Shown piece by piece: positions 32,584-44,689 of a stretch of 64,000 bases of DNA (positions within the stretch are counted from its first letter, which is position 1; each line of letters opens with the position of its first letter). Below the pieces are notes generated by a model. That model saw only the letters and a program-made list of their open reading frames with translations, made no database searches and was not told the origin of the DNA. Both the position numbers and the translations under genes were made by a program. The DNA comes from Hibiscus mutabilis (Eukaryota; Streptophyta; Magnoliopsida; Malvales; Malvaceae), in NCBI GenBank assembly GCA_019671005.1, contig CM033726.1:3906001-3970000 (forward strand), written 5' to 3'.

Positions 32584-34330
32584 AGGGATGTAAATGAGCC
32601 GAATCAAAAGTATTGCCAGCAAAAACTTTTGGTAAATAAAAAAAAATTTGAGTTTGGGTAGTAAAGATTAACTAAGGGAGTTAAAATGATACTTGATGCA
32701 TATTGCATGCACTTCATGCACACTTCATGATCTTAGACTAATGTTATATTGATGTACTTGAATTTGTTGATGTGCTTGGTATTACTACACTGAGATATCT
32801 GAGGATAGAATTAGAGTCAGATTCTGCTTGCTAGCATGTGTTGTTAACCAGGACAATTTTGCCAAGATACTTTGTTTTTTTTCTTAATTTTAGTTGCATC
32901 ACTTGAGGAAAAATAATTAGCTAGGTTTGGGGAGTGTTAACTCCTCAAAAGTACTACTTTTCATATATAAATATTGTTATGCTTTTACCTGACTTTGAGT
33001 ACATATTTGTGTATTTAGCTAGTTAAATCATGCGTTTACATTAAAGAGTTGAGGAACATTTCTTTTGCCAAAGTGAGGGTGTATTTTCTTGCTTTGGTGT
33101 CAGGATAGGAGCAGTTAGCAGAGCAGAGCGAAGGTCCAGAAGAGAAATGCTGAGTAGCGATTGGCAAAAGTTGGACAAGGATTGCCAAGCTTGGTTGGCA
33201 AAAGAATGAAGGTCGATGATGTCAGCCCTAATCAAAACCAGATCAACTCAAATTCAAAAAAAAAAGATAAGAAGATAACGCCCTTATCCTATCGCGCAAC
33301 CTGTTTTCAAATTCAAACCCAAATCTATGATTTCTCCGAGTGCCTATTTAAAGTTTGACGATGAACAAAAGAAAGGGACTCAAAGAGGCTACACCGTGGT
33401 GAAGGTTGAGAGCAAATCTTGGTTCTACTAGTCTAGACCGAGAGCTTTATAGCCATTGAAGGTTTACATCGATGGACCCCCTTCTTTGTCCATTTCTCTT
33501 TCGTTTTAATTCTGTTTTATAATGGTGTTTGTTGAAAACGATTTGATGTTGATGTTCCCCCAACCATGAACTAATTTTCTTAAGTTGGTTGGGGATGTTT
33601 TAGCGATGAAACGCTCAGCTATTTTTGGCTTTTAATAATTATGCTTTGGCATTTTTGTTTATCTTGCAAGTGTTTATTTTCTTAAATTGTTTTCCAAACG
33701 ACAGTTGGCATTGCATGCATATTATCCCTCAATATCTTAACAGACTTGGAGATAATGATTAATTGTCAAGGTACTAAGGTGAGAAGCTTCGACAGAAGAT
33801 GTTCAACTAGACGAGCTTACTTCGGAAGTGAGTATACCCCTTCGGAGTAAAAAATTGAAACTTAATCAAGTTGGTTAAAGAGTAACATCACTATAGACAT
33901 ATAGTGGTTAATCGTAATTAACTTAGGGTATTACTATCGACAAAGGCAATACTACTTAAAACCTACTCGGCAATAAAACCAAAGTTGAAGTTATTAATCG
34001 CTGGCATAGCTAGTGTGAAATCTAAGCATCCATTGCCAACGCTAATCACCATCTGAATACATCTGTTTGCCAATCTGCCTGAACTTTTACTTTATTTTCC
34101 TTAGTTATTTTTTTAACCCAAAATTCAATTCCAATCTCCAATTTTTTTTATTTAATTTCACAAGCAATTATCGTGGCATTGAATTCCCGGTCAATTCTTG
34201 TGGATACGATACTCAGCTTACTGCTGTATTACTTGCTGGCCGTGTATACTTGCACGCAAAAGACCTATACTTGGCATATTTTACTGACATATTTACACTG
34301 AATCATCAATTATTTGCTAAGCGTTAGTCA
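32584..34330 (+). repeat. Degenerate family X-like region
   Basis: Opens with TTAGGGATGTAAATGAGCC, resembling the end of the hAT-like element at 57816-58376. Then come landmarks shared with family X: CCCCAACCATGAACTAA (about 33557-33573) and GTGTATACTTGCACG (34242-34256), plus repeated TTGCCA/TGGCAA words (33068, 33161, 33182, 33195, 34034, 34069). It is read in the opposite orientation to the 266-1918 copy. No domain is recognised, and no helicase N-terminal exon. Confidence 0.5.
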
Positions 34331-34869
34331 GTCGAAAGCCAGCCTAAAATCCCTCTTTGAAAGATCAAACTCTTCCAAGGCACTCGAGCGAAGAATCGTT
34401 CTAAACGGAAGCAAACAAACGAGAAAGCAAACAAAAACAATTGAAAGAACGCAAAAAACAAGAGAGAACTTTCTTAGAGTAAATGCTTTGTATTATTCAA
34501 TGAGTGGATGAATGAGATGATTTACAAATGAGGTAGGGAGCCTTTATTTATAGTTGAGCCCCCTTACATCCGATGGTTCCTACTGATTTACATCGATGGC
34601 CTAGATCAAAACCTACCAACCAGAATCAGTACAAAATCAACATATTCCCTAGATTCCAATCTCTATCTAAGGAAAGTATCTCCTATGTTCACATTGTATG
34701 TTCACATAATTATGGATGGATAAGTCTTGTAGAATTTCTCACGGATCGGGTTAGTCTGGTGATCTCTCCAAGCCTAAAGTCTTTCTTCGAACCTCGTGGG
34801 CAGCGTGCTGCACATGTGACGCGGACCCAACTCACGGTCCGTGACAATAGCATGTATATTTTATTTTAG
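34331..34869 (-). repeat. LTR-like sequence upstream of helicase remnant
   Basis: On the minus strand it starts TGTCACGGACCGTGAGTTGGG (from about 34850) and carries a TATAAATAAAGG-like promoter word (complement near 34541-34552). This looks like an LTR, but the other end and a target duplication were not found. It lies where the upstream helicase exons should be. Confidence 0.4.
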
Positions 34870-35469
34870 TTGCGCCTCTTAAAAAGACTTGTAGACATCC
34901 TAATTGCTACTCCCGGACGGCTGGTGGATCTTATTCAGTGAGAAATAGTTTCTTTGAAGTTGATAAAGTATTTGGCAGTAGATGAGGCACATCAAATGTT
35001 GGATATAAGTTTTGAGCATCAGATTCGCAAGATTGTTGAGCGAATGGACATGCCTTCACCTAGAACAAGGCAGACAATGCTTTTCAGTGCCACATTTTCA
35101 GATGAGATTCAAGTTTCAATTCTATGCTTCATTTTGCTTTATCCTTCGTTAGCAAATATCTTGAAAAATATTGAATAAAAGATACATGACAGTCTTGAAA
35201 TATCCATGTTTGATGCATATCCAGATGTGGGAATGGAGATATGATGCTTTCCTTTTAGACATGGGAAAATCTTGAGAAAAAATTAATAATGCCTATGTTT
35301 GACACACACACAAGTCTAATTGTTGTAGTTGATAGGTGCATTTGAGGTCTGCTTTAGCCTAACTCTTATGCTTTTATGTGTTCATGCAAACTGCATTTCA
35401 ATGTTCTTCTTGGCTTATTTTGGACTCTTTAATTTTATTATTTAGAGACTAGCTTCGAATTTCCCGTCG

Positions 35470-35651
35470 TATTAGGATTAGTTGTATAAAGCAAAAAGAA
35501 GTTAGTCGTTAGAGTGCTTAGCTGTTTCAGTTAGCATCACTTACTTTCTTTTTCTTTATTGTGTATATAAAGACTGTTGATTTACTTTTATATAGATCAG
35601 TTTTATCTTTCAATTTTAATCAATGAAATCATCAGTTTTTATATTCTAATA
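35470..35651 (+). repeat. 5' LTR of copia element 1
   Basis: 182 bp from TATTAGGATTAG to TTCTAATA, with TATATAAAG near 35571. By hand I count about 17 substitutions against the 3' LTR, i.e. an old insertion. Confidence 0.85.
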
Positions 35652-35699
35652 TGGTATTAAAAGGATTTTCTTCTTCTCACTCAATAGAACACAGTACTA

Positions 35700-38600
35700 C
35701 ATTCAAGATTGATGATCCAGGGAGTGAATATTACATCCACCCAAATGAAAACCCTGCGCTCCTGTTAACATCATCTCTCTGCATAGGAAGCAACTACCAT
35801 AGATGAGCAAGATTCATAAAGATGTCTCTCATATCGAAGAACAAATTCTAGTTTGTTGATGGCTCCATCGAGAAACCGAAGGAAGATGAAACGACATATC
35901 AGGCTTGAGTTAAATGCAATAATTTTGTGCTTTCTTGGTTTCAACGAACCTTCAGTCTTGAAATTGCTCAAGTGTTATCTGGATTGATAAAGCCTATGAA
36001 CTCTGGTCTGATCTTTTTGATAGATTCAATCAAGGAGATTTTGTTCAAATTTCTGATTTGTTACAAGAATTGTACTCTCTCCAACAAGGTACGATGGTTC
36101 ATACTCAATTAAAGGTGCTATGGGATAAAATTTATAATCTCAAACCTTTAATTTCTTGTGAGTGTGCTGCAGCAAAATATAGAAAACAAGATTTTATCCT
36201 TTGATTTTTTAGAGGGTTGAACGAGAATTTTTCTGTTCAAAAATCTCAAATCCTCATGATGAAGCCTATGCCTGCTATAAACGAAATCTTTGCTATTGTA
36301 ATTCAGTATGAAAGGTCTTTAAATTCTACTATTTTACTTATGATTCCAACATCTTGATGGTTGGTAGACCCAATACTACTTCTGATAACAGGAATATGGG
36401 TTTTAGGCAAGATAACAATAGCAATAAATTTTCTGATAATTTTGAGACTAAAAGCTTACATTTACTTACTGTGGCTTGTATGATCACTCTGTTGATAAGT
36501 GCTACCGTAAATATGGTTTTTCCCTGGATATAAGAATAGAAATCAAGTTTGCAAACCCAACCAAGTTGGTTCTTATAACAATGAGGATTCTAGTGTTTTA
36601 GTTACCGTAAATTCTATTGTTTTTTTTAAAGAATGTCGTGTTGTCCGTAATAAATTTGTTAAATTTCCTAACAATGATTTAGTTCAAGTTTTTCATATTG
36701 GCACTGTTCAAGTTACTCCTTCCTTAGTTTTATACAATATTTTTTACATTCCTAACTTTGGATTTAAACTAATATATATATCTCAATTGGTTAAAGGAAA
36801 CTTGTATTCTTTGATTTTCTCATCGAATGTTTGTTTCATACAAGATGTTCAACAATGGCAGACGATAGGTATAGCTAAAGAATTTCGAGGGCTATATCAG
36901 CTTGATGTGCAGGCTTACGCTCATGATATTAATTCTGTTGCGTGTCATAGTATTTCATTAACACTTTGACATGCTAGATTAGGTCATCCTTCCTCTCAAA
37001 GGATGATTTTTTTTTTTGAATTACATAATGTAATACCATCTGGTAGTCTTCTTGATTGTGAAGTTTGTCATTTAGCTAAACAAAAGAGACTTTCTTTTCC
37101 TATTAGCAACATGTTAGTAATTCAGTTTTTGACTTAGTACATATAGATGTTTGGAGACCCTTTCCTATTAAAAGCTTGTATGGTCATTTTTATTTTCTTA
37201 TTGTTGAAGATGACAAAAGTAAATTCTTATGGATATTTACTATGAAAGAAAAAAGTGAAGTTAAAAAACTAAACTATTAGTTTTATACTTTTGTTAAAAC
37301 TCAATTTTCTAAGAAAGTTAAATGTCTAAGAACTAATAATGCTAAAGAGTTTGAAATGGTAAAAAAATTTTAAAGAAAAAGAAATTTTGCATCAAAGTTC
37401 ATGTGCTTACACCCCTCAACAAAATAGTATTGTAGAAAGAAAACATCATCGTATCCTTGCTGTTGCAAGAATTTTAAGATTTCAGACCATTTTACCTTTA
37501 AAATTTTGAATTGATTGTGTTCTTCATTCTAATTTTTTATTTAATTTAACTCCTACCCCTATTCTAGGAAACAAAACTCCCTTTGAATTAATTTAATCAA
37601 ATATTCAATAGTTAAAGGTTTTTGGATGTTAGGCCTATGCTTCTGTTTTGCCTAAATTTAAAACAAAAATGCATCTTAAAATAACAAAATGTCTTTTTTT
37701 GATATATATATCCTACAAATGTTAAAGGTTTTAGGATGCATGATTTGGCCACCAAAACTGACTTTATCGCAAGAGATATTGTTTTTTCATAGAGTAATTT
37801 TCTTTTCAAAGATTCTAAACCTAAAATTGTTGACAATAATCTTATACTTCCAGTTTATAATAATGAGATTTTCTTTGATGATCATACTTTTACAGATTTT
37901 TTTTGCTCGGCAAATATATAATTTATTATTGAGAAGGCATAAAGCCTAAATCGGAATTGAGAGCCTCGTTAAAATCCTCCCTAAACCTTCTGATTTTTCA
38001 CTACAAAACCTGGTTTAGTTTGTAAACTAAAAAAAAAAATTATATGGTTTAAAATAGGCTAGAAGGAAATGAAATGAAAGATTTACTGTTTTTTTACTTG
38101 ATCATGGTTTTAGACAAGCTAGTTCTGAAAATACCCTCTTCATTAAAGGTGAAAATTCTGATTTTATAGCACTAGATGTATATGTTAATGATATAATACT
38201 TGCAAGTTCAAATATAGAAGAAATATCTACTGTTAAACATTTCTTGCATGATATTTTAAAATTAAAGATTTAGGAGATCTTAAAATTTTCCTTTGTCTAG
38301 AGGTTGCTAGATCTCATCAAGATATTAATCTCTATCAAAGGAAATATACATTGGACCTTTTAGAGGAACTGGTTTTTTCAGGATCTAAACCTGTATTTGC
38401 TCCTATTGTTAATACTAGTAGGTTATCTAGAACAGAAGGAACTCCATTAACTGACATTATAGGATATAGAAGGCTTGTAGGTAAACTTTTGTATCTTACT
38501 AATACACGACCTGATATAGCCTGTGATGTGCAACAATTGTCTCAGTTTCTTGCTGCATCCACTAATGTTCATCTTATTGTAGCTCATCGCGTTCTTAGAT

Positions 38601-39138
38601 ACTTAAAAGGGACTCCAGGTCAAGGTCTTTTCTTTCCTGCTAATAATGACCTTAAGATGAATACTTTTCTAATTCAGATTGGGCTTCCTGTCCGAATTTT
38701 AGAAGATCCACTGCTGATTTTTATATTTTCCTAGGGACAACCTTAGTTTCTTGGAAGTTTAAGAAACAACAAACTGTTTCTCGATTCTCAAGTGAAGCAG
38801 AGTATAAGGCCTTAGCTGTTGTTATTTGTGAAATACAGTGATTTAACTTTCTTTTTTCTGATTTGCAGGTACAATCTCACCAGCCAACTTATATTGTGAT
38901 AACCTATGTGCCATAAAGCTTGCCGAGAACCCTGTTCACCATGAACAAACCAAATATATTGAGATTGACTGTCATCTAATAAGGGAGAAGATTCAAAGAA
39001 GGGTCATCAAACTTTTGGCAATTTTTACTCAACATCAGCTTGCTGATTGCTTCACTAAGGCTCTACAACCTTCATCTTTTTCTCACTCAACATCCAAGCT
39101 GGGCATACAAAATCTGTATGCTCCACCTTGAGAGGGAC
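35700..39138 (+). pseudogene. Copia element 1 gag-pol remnant
   Basis: Gag: GSEYYIHPNENPALLLTSS near 35720, then FVDGSIEKP near 35857 and a CNNFVLSWFQRT stretch near 35914. Protease/pre-integrase: ISQLVKGNLYSL near 36780, HARLGHPSSQR near 36970, a CxxC pair near 37060. The integrase core is visible only as frame-shifted pieces (DVWRPFPIKS, RTNNAKEF, about 37145-37350). The RT fingers and much of the palm are missing where a minus-strand LINE tail lies (37920-38025); the RT resumes near 38040 as YGLKQ-like, then YVND (for YVDD) near 38183 and KDLGDLKIFL. The RNase H/connection part is a 127-codon frame at 38351-38734 (YRRLVGKLLYLTNTRPDIA). Many stops and frameshifts; not functional. Confidence 0.85.
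37920..38025 (-). repeat. LINE 3' tail fragment inside copia 1
   Basis: The minus strand reads AAGGTTTAGGGAGGATTTTAACGAGGC, the typical 3'-end block of plant LINEs (GGAGGTTTTTTAACGAGGC). It falls where the copia RT fingers are missing. Confidence 0.55.
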
Positions 39139-39330
39139 TATTAGGATTAGTTGTATAAAGCAAAAAGAAGTTAGTCATTAGAGTGTTTGGCTGTTTCAGT
39201 TAGCATTTAGTTAGCATCACTTACTTTCTTTTTCTTTACTGTGTATATAAAGACTGTTCATTTATTTCTGCAGAGATCAATTTATCTTTCAATTCCAGTT
39301 AATGAAATCATCAGTTTTCGTATTCTAATA
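39139..39330 (+). repeat. 3' LTR of copia element 1
   Basis: 192 bp, pairing with 35470-35651. A short tandem duplication (TTAGCATTTAGTTAGCAT) accounts for the extra length. Confidence 0.85.
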
Positions 39331-39995
39331 TGTCGGACTATGTAATTCTGTCTGTTGGAAGAGTTGGTTCAAGCACTGATTTGATTGTCCAAAGAGTGAA
39401 ACTAGTTCAAAAGAAACCATATTTTGGATCTTCTTCGTTCTCAAAGGTCCAATGGAACACCCCATAGTAAGGTACAATTGGTGTCTTCCAATTTAATTGC
39501 CTTGTGTTTTATTTTTGCAATGTAGTGTTTATAGTCGCCATTGCAATTTGTGAGAAACTGAAATACATGTTCAGTATGTTATACAATGTTGAATGCATGC
39601 TTAGATCTATGCCATCACTAGGTTCCTATAAACATGTTGATAATGAGATTCTATTTGATGTTTTACAGCATGTTTTAACTCTAGTTTTCGTGGAGACAAA
39701 AAGATGCGCAAACGAGTTGGAACGCTGATTGTCAAGGAATGGTTTTCCAGCAATTGCAATACATGGTGACAAAGTGCATATGGTTAGCTTGACACCATAT
39801 TTTCTATAAGTTTTGATATTTCCATCTTAAAATGCCTAAACGTAATATGTTACTGATGTCAAGTTCATGGAGTTAAAAGTCATATTAATTGGAAAAAGTG
39901 TTGATAGTCTGTATGATAGAGTAGCGCAGCATGAAATCCCTTTGGTGAAGGTGAATGACGAAATTGGTTTGGTTGAATAAAGATGACGTGATGGT

Positions 39996-40917
39996 TGTTG
40001 AAGGATATTTTATCCCCGGCACCCTTTTAATCACAATTAACCAAGCAAACAACCTCAAGCGGCTCTAATCCACTCTCCTAGACGCGATTATCTAGGCAAG
40101 CAATAGTGTGAAGATGATCTCCAAAGATTTTCAAGAAATCTTGTTGAAACAACTTTTCAAGGAAAAAAATAAAGGAACAAATCTTGCAACAAATCACTTA
40201 GAGATTATTGATCAAACTTGTTTACAAAAGAGAGGAGCCTATTTATAGGTTTGTAAAATCCTAAAACAAAGAGAAAAAATATAAAGAATTGTATTTGAAC
40301 TAAACTATAAAACTAATAAAATAAAATAAATCTTAATTTGTCCAAATCTCTAAATAAAATTGATTAAATAATAAATATGATCATAAATCTTCTAAAATAC
40401 ATAATGAAAACTACTAAGCTGATTTAAATTACAAATAATAAATAAAAATATTGAAAATTCATAATTATTTGAAAATTTCGTATTAGACCCGTATGGAATT
40501 TTATGACTGCATTGTCTTCGCTAAAATGACCGTATCTTGATCTTCCGATGTCGGATTGATGCATTTAAAAGTGCGTTGAAAAGCTAAGATGCTGATTCAC
40601 AAGTCGAAAGAAAACTTTGTGGTCAAAATATGCCCGAATCTCAATCAAAAAGTTAAAATAAGTCAACTAAATTTCTAAATTTGCAATTAGGCCTCTTCAG
40701 ACATGTATCATTCCCTCCTTTCTCAAAAGGATTAGTCTGTATCTTGAGCTCTCAATGTCGGATTAATGCATTTCAAAGTGCGTTGGAAAGCTAAGAGATT
40801 GACTCACAAGTCGAAAGAAGACTTCGTGGTCAAAATATGTCCAAATCTCAATCAAAAAGTTAAAATAAGTTGATTAAATTTCTGAATTTGCAATTAGACC
40901 TCTTCAGACATGTATCA
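39996..40917 (-). repeat. LTR remnant with partial second LTR, in a helicase intron
   Basis: Read on the minus strand, a 715-bp LTR runs from TGATACATG (40710-40702) to CCTTCAACA (at 39996), preceded by a purine tract AGAAAGGAGGGAA (40711-40725). A second copy of the first 179 bp of that LTR lies at 40739-40917 (its counterpart is 40532-40710), about 90% alike. So most of an element was lost by recombination, leaving partial LTR, purine tract and LTR inside the intron 39783-41280. Confidence 0.6.
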
Positions 40918-41425
40918 TTATATTTAGAGGCATAAGAATCAATTATAGGATAAGTAATTTTGATCATCATATGATAATCTTTACCTCAAGGTGGAAGAAC
41001 AAACTTGAATAATTATACATTTAATATTTTTATTTTCAATTACTTTAACTTGAGTATGGGTGTCAAATATATTTGTTGAGTACATCTGTTTACCATTTAT
41101 AAGTTTTTCCACCTATCTAGAGTCTTTCAAGGCTCATACTTCTATAGCCCTGTTTGGATATGGGTTGGACATGAGTATTTTAAGAAAAAATTAGGGTATG
41201 AGTGATATAAATAGCTTGTTCCGATCTATTTCTTTAATATTGTCTTTTATGAAAATTGGTTTACGTTGTCAAATTTGTAGGAGCTCTGAGATCCTTTAAA
41301 AGTGGTGCTACTCCAATATTAGTTGCCACAAATGTTGTTTCACGAGAAATTGGTATCCCTCGTATTGCACATGTTATTAACTTTGACATGCCGAAGAACT
41401 ACGTTCACCGGATAGCTCGAACCAG

Positions 41426-41594
41426 TGTTGAGGTATGTAGGGGTGGAGAGGGGCAATTGCCCTCACTCTCCAAGATTTTTTTAGTTTTGTCCTCCTATAT
41501 AAATTTTTTTACAAATTGATTTATTTTTGAATTTACCCCCACTTTCAAGTATTTATGTTTTCTCCCCAACCCCAAATCCTGGCTTTATCCCTGA
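41426..41594. mobile_element. 169-bp insertion in helicase exon with 10-bp direct repeat
   Basis: Flanked by CTCGAACCAG on both sides (41416-41425 and 41595-41604); removing it and one copy restores the motif VI region. The inner ends TAGGGGTGGAG and, in reverse complement, CAGGGATAAAGCCAGG resemble a common plant hAT-like family, but a 10-bp repeat is longer than the 8 bp expected of hAT. Confidence 0.7.
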
Positions 41595-41984
41595 CTCGAA
41601 CCAGCCATGCCAAAAAATGTGGCACGGCTACCTCTTTCTTTAGTGACAAGAACTGACCGAACTAATGAAGGAATCAAACCAGGAAGTCCAAACTTGGCTA
41701 ATGCAACAAGCTGAGAAGTACACTACTAGTGGTGCTGCCTAGGGGTGTTCAAAAATACCTGACTCGTTTGACTCGCAGACCCGACCTTAAAAAATTGAGT
41801 AATTTTCTTAAACAATTATCCGACCTGTGATTTTTTCTGGGCAGTTAGGCCGAGTCTGGGCCAAATTTTTTTGTAACTAGGTACCCGACCCGATACTTTT
41901 AATGTATATTTTTTAATTTTTAAATTATATTTTTATTTTAGGTTCTTAATATTTTTACTATAAAACTAAATTTAAATCACTAAA

Positions 41985-42150
41985 TTCTATGTTTCTGCTC
42001 AGTAATGCACAATTTTTATTAAGCAAATTGTATATCCTTTCCAAACTGAGTGTCTTATTAAAAAACCTCCCTAAACTTAAAGGAAGAAAAGAGTACAGCT
42101 CAGTTCAGTTATACAAAATTGGACAGTGCAATGTTAAAGCTATTACATTC
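41985..42150 (-). repeat. LINE 3' tail, minus strand
   Basis: The minus strand reads TTTAGGGAGGTTTTTTAATAAGACACTCAGTTTGG, shown here as two halves: TTTAGGGAGGTTTTTTAATA and AGACACTCAGTTTGG. It is a LINE 3'-end block in opposite orientation to the RNase H fragment beside it. Confidence 0.5.
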
Positions 42151-42189
42151 CACTTTCGCTTACGATTTCGCCACCATGCTTTAAACAAA

Positions 42190-42631
42190 ACCTGTGGAGT
42201 GTGTGAGCTCAGAATATGCTGAAGCTTATGCAATAAAAATAGCGATATTGATTTTCAAAGAGGCTCAGTGGATTGGAAAGGTTAAATTGGTGATAGAATC
42301 TGATTGTCAGGTGGTATTGAATTGGATCCGAGATTGTTTGTTGAGGCCTTGGAGCTTTTTGAAGAGATTGAAAATTTGGTGCTTGAGTTAAAGCATGTGG
42401 ATTTTTTGTATGTACCACTAAATTTTATGTTTGTATTATGTACTTTTAAGTTTTAAAATTTTTAAAAATATTTATAATAATTTATCAATATAAATTTAAG
42501 AGAAAAATCACGATCGAAATTGGAGATTGTCTTGCTCGAATCTAAGGTGGTGGGCCAATTGGAGAGCTATGCTTTACTGAACCACCAGTAGAGGCTACTC
42601 TTTTGTTAAAAGACATGCAAGCAACTGTATA
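42190..42631 (+). pseudogene. LINE RNase H domain fragment
   Basis: Encodes AEAYAIKIA-like EYAEAYAIKIAILIFKEAQ near 42215-42270, LVIESDCQVVLNWIRD near 42290-42335, LELKHVDFLYV, then, after an AT-rich 100-bp interruption (42415-42515), GDCLARI and FTEPPVEATLLLKDMQ near 42570-42625. These are the second half of a plant LINE RNase H and the characteristic C-terminal EPP...LL.D end. The first catalytic Asp region is absent. It is a separate LINE from the full one that follows. Confidence 0.7.
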
Positions 42632-42895
42632 ATGCTTTATTAGATATATGTATTAGCTAAAAAATAAAATAGCAACAATGCTATGAGAGTATCCTACCGC
42701 AGCACCAGGATTAACTCTTGAGGTGGCCAAAGGGCGTACTGTAAACTCTGAGTGGTGATACACTGATATATATATATATATTTCTTCTTTAAAACTAATT
42801 TCAAATCATTAACTTTTTATTTAAATTATATATTATGAATTTTTAAATTTTAGGTGTTTCCTATGTTCCAATCTTCCACATAACCGCCGGAAACG

Positions 42896-44640
42896 TTGCC
42901 GCAAGTGGTTATTCCGAAGCCGCTGGAGGGGCTGGAGCTGCAAGCATTGGCCGAGGATCATCGTTTGCCTAAGAAGGGGCGTGATTCTCTGTCAGCAGAT
43001 ACGGCAGTAGAGATTTCGTCAATGGAGGAGGACAACGCTGTAGGGATTGGGGTTGCGGTGGCTGACTCCCCTGGGGTTGAGGCTGCGAAACAATGTCCGG
43101 GGACCGGGTTAGGCGCTGCCGGCGGTGTGCAGTCGGTGTCGGGATCTTATGCTAGCAAGGTTGCTAATAAGGGAGCGATACCCAGTTATTGTGAGGAAGA
43201 TGTCGTTATCATGGATGAAGATGTGATTATTGATACAACTTTGTCAATCCCTTCGATATAGTTTTCGAATCGTGTTCATGACCAAATCGATAGAAATATG
43301 AGTAATACGATCATAGTCTGGCTCTTGGGTTGTACAATTGGGTTTAAGACTTTGGAGACCAGAATTCATTCGATTTGGCAGCCGATTGGGGATGTTCAAT
43401 TGGTGGATATCGATAATAACTATTTTTGGTTCGATTTTCGAATAAGAAAGATTACGCGAAGGTGCTGACGGCAGGTCCATGGGCTATTTTTGGTAGTTAT
43501 CTTACTGTACAACCCTAGAATCGTTTATTCACGACTGCAGAGAAACACCCATCATACGTAATTGTTTGGGTGAGATTGTCGGGTTTGCCGTACCGTTATT
43601 ATACTAAGTCAGCGTTTCGTTACATTGCTACTGTTATTGGTAAGGTTGTGAAAATAGATTATAATACACAAATACGTGAGATGGGGAAGTTTGCCAGGCT
43701 TGCAGTTATGGTTGATTTAAACAAGCCATTTTTGTCTAGTATTCGAATTGATGGCATTATCCAAAGGTTGGAGTACGAGGGTTTGCAACAAATTTGCTTT
43801 GCCTGTGAAGTGTATGGCCATTCGAAAGAATCTTGTGAGGTTGCTCCAATGCAAACGGTGTTGGCTAAGGCGAGCAATGGGGTATCTGGGACGGTCAACG
43901 AGGAGAGGATTGGTGACTTATATATATGGCCCGTGGATGGTGGTTGAGAACCGATGTCGACGGACATCCTCAAAGAGTAATTCAGGTACCGTGATGGAGA
44001 AGAGTGTCGCTAGTGGCTCTCAATAAGCAGCGTTAGCAACAACTAAGGAGCAAGATAAGCGTCAAGGTGATTTGTCTTCGGGAGTTAATAGTGGGAGTAT
44101 GACTAGGGTGGATACGATTTTGAAACTGACTGCTCCGAGTTCTATTATTAAAAATTCGACATATAAAACGTCTAACACGGATAAGAAGGCAAGGGCGGCT
44201 GGTCGTTCTGTAGATAGCATGAGTGTGATCCCTGAAGTCGATGGTCAGTTGACGGTCGTGGTGTCGCGTCAAACAATGGTGCCTGGGGGTACTCATAAAG
44301 CGATAATAATAGTTGAGCAAGGTGCTAAGGGGGTTGGTCTGTCGGGTCGAAGGTTCAGATTAGTGGTGGTAAGGCAGCAAAAAAAATACTCGTCGCAGTG
44401 TTCTGGTTTGAAAGGCCTTTGAGAATAGTCCCTATGCCTGGTCGGTTCTTGAAGAGTTGTCGATGAACACAGACTGGGTGCCAAAGGATAGTAGTGACGT
44501 GGTAAGGGGGCCTCAAAAAGGGCCTGATATTGTCGAGTCTTTGGGGGAGTGCCCAGGATCGTAGGCTAGGGTCTCAGGGGTCTCTAATATTGCTATGGTA
44601 GCGTCTGATGATGATCCCATTGAGGAACCAGAGAAGGTGG
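42896..44640 (+). pseudogene. LINE 2 ORF1: DUF4283 and zinc-knuckle nucleic-acid-binding protein, broken
   Basis: Begins with a 121-codon acidic N-terminal frame (42896-43261). The DUF4283 domain follows across stops (MSNTIIVWLLG, IWQPIGDVQLVDIDNNYF near 43300-43435; AGPWAIFGSYL in another frame near 43470). 43570-43947 has the DUF4283 C-terminal part (VRLSGLPYRYY ... KIDYNTQ) and a CCHC zinc knuckle CFACEVYGHSKESC near 43797-43838, then the typical YGPWMVVE near 43925. The remainder to about 44640 is low-complexity and frameshifted. ORF1 would package element RNA. At least five frame breaks; not functional. Confidence 0.78.
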
Positions 44641-44689
44641 TCGTTGCAGAACATTGAGGTTGGTTTTCCTTTTGTTTAATTTTATAATG

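Larger units (their letters stand above)
35470..39330 (+). mobile_element. Copia element 1, inside a helicase exon
   Basis: 5' LTR 35470-35651 and 3' LTR 39139-39330 share about 90% of positions, both running TATTAGGATTAG to CTAATA; the 3' copy has an extra 11-12 bases. Flanks CGTCG and TGTCG are a near-perfect 5-bp duplication, and excision rejoins the helicase frame. A primer-binding site TGGTATTAAA (35652-35661) and a purine tract GAGAGGGAC (39130-39138) are in place. The internal region is decayed and partly deleted. Confidence 0.9.
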
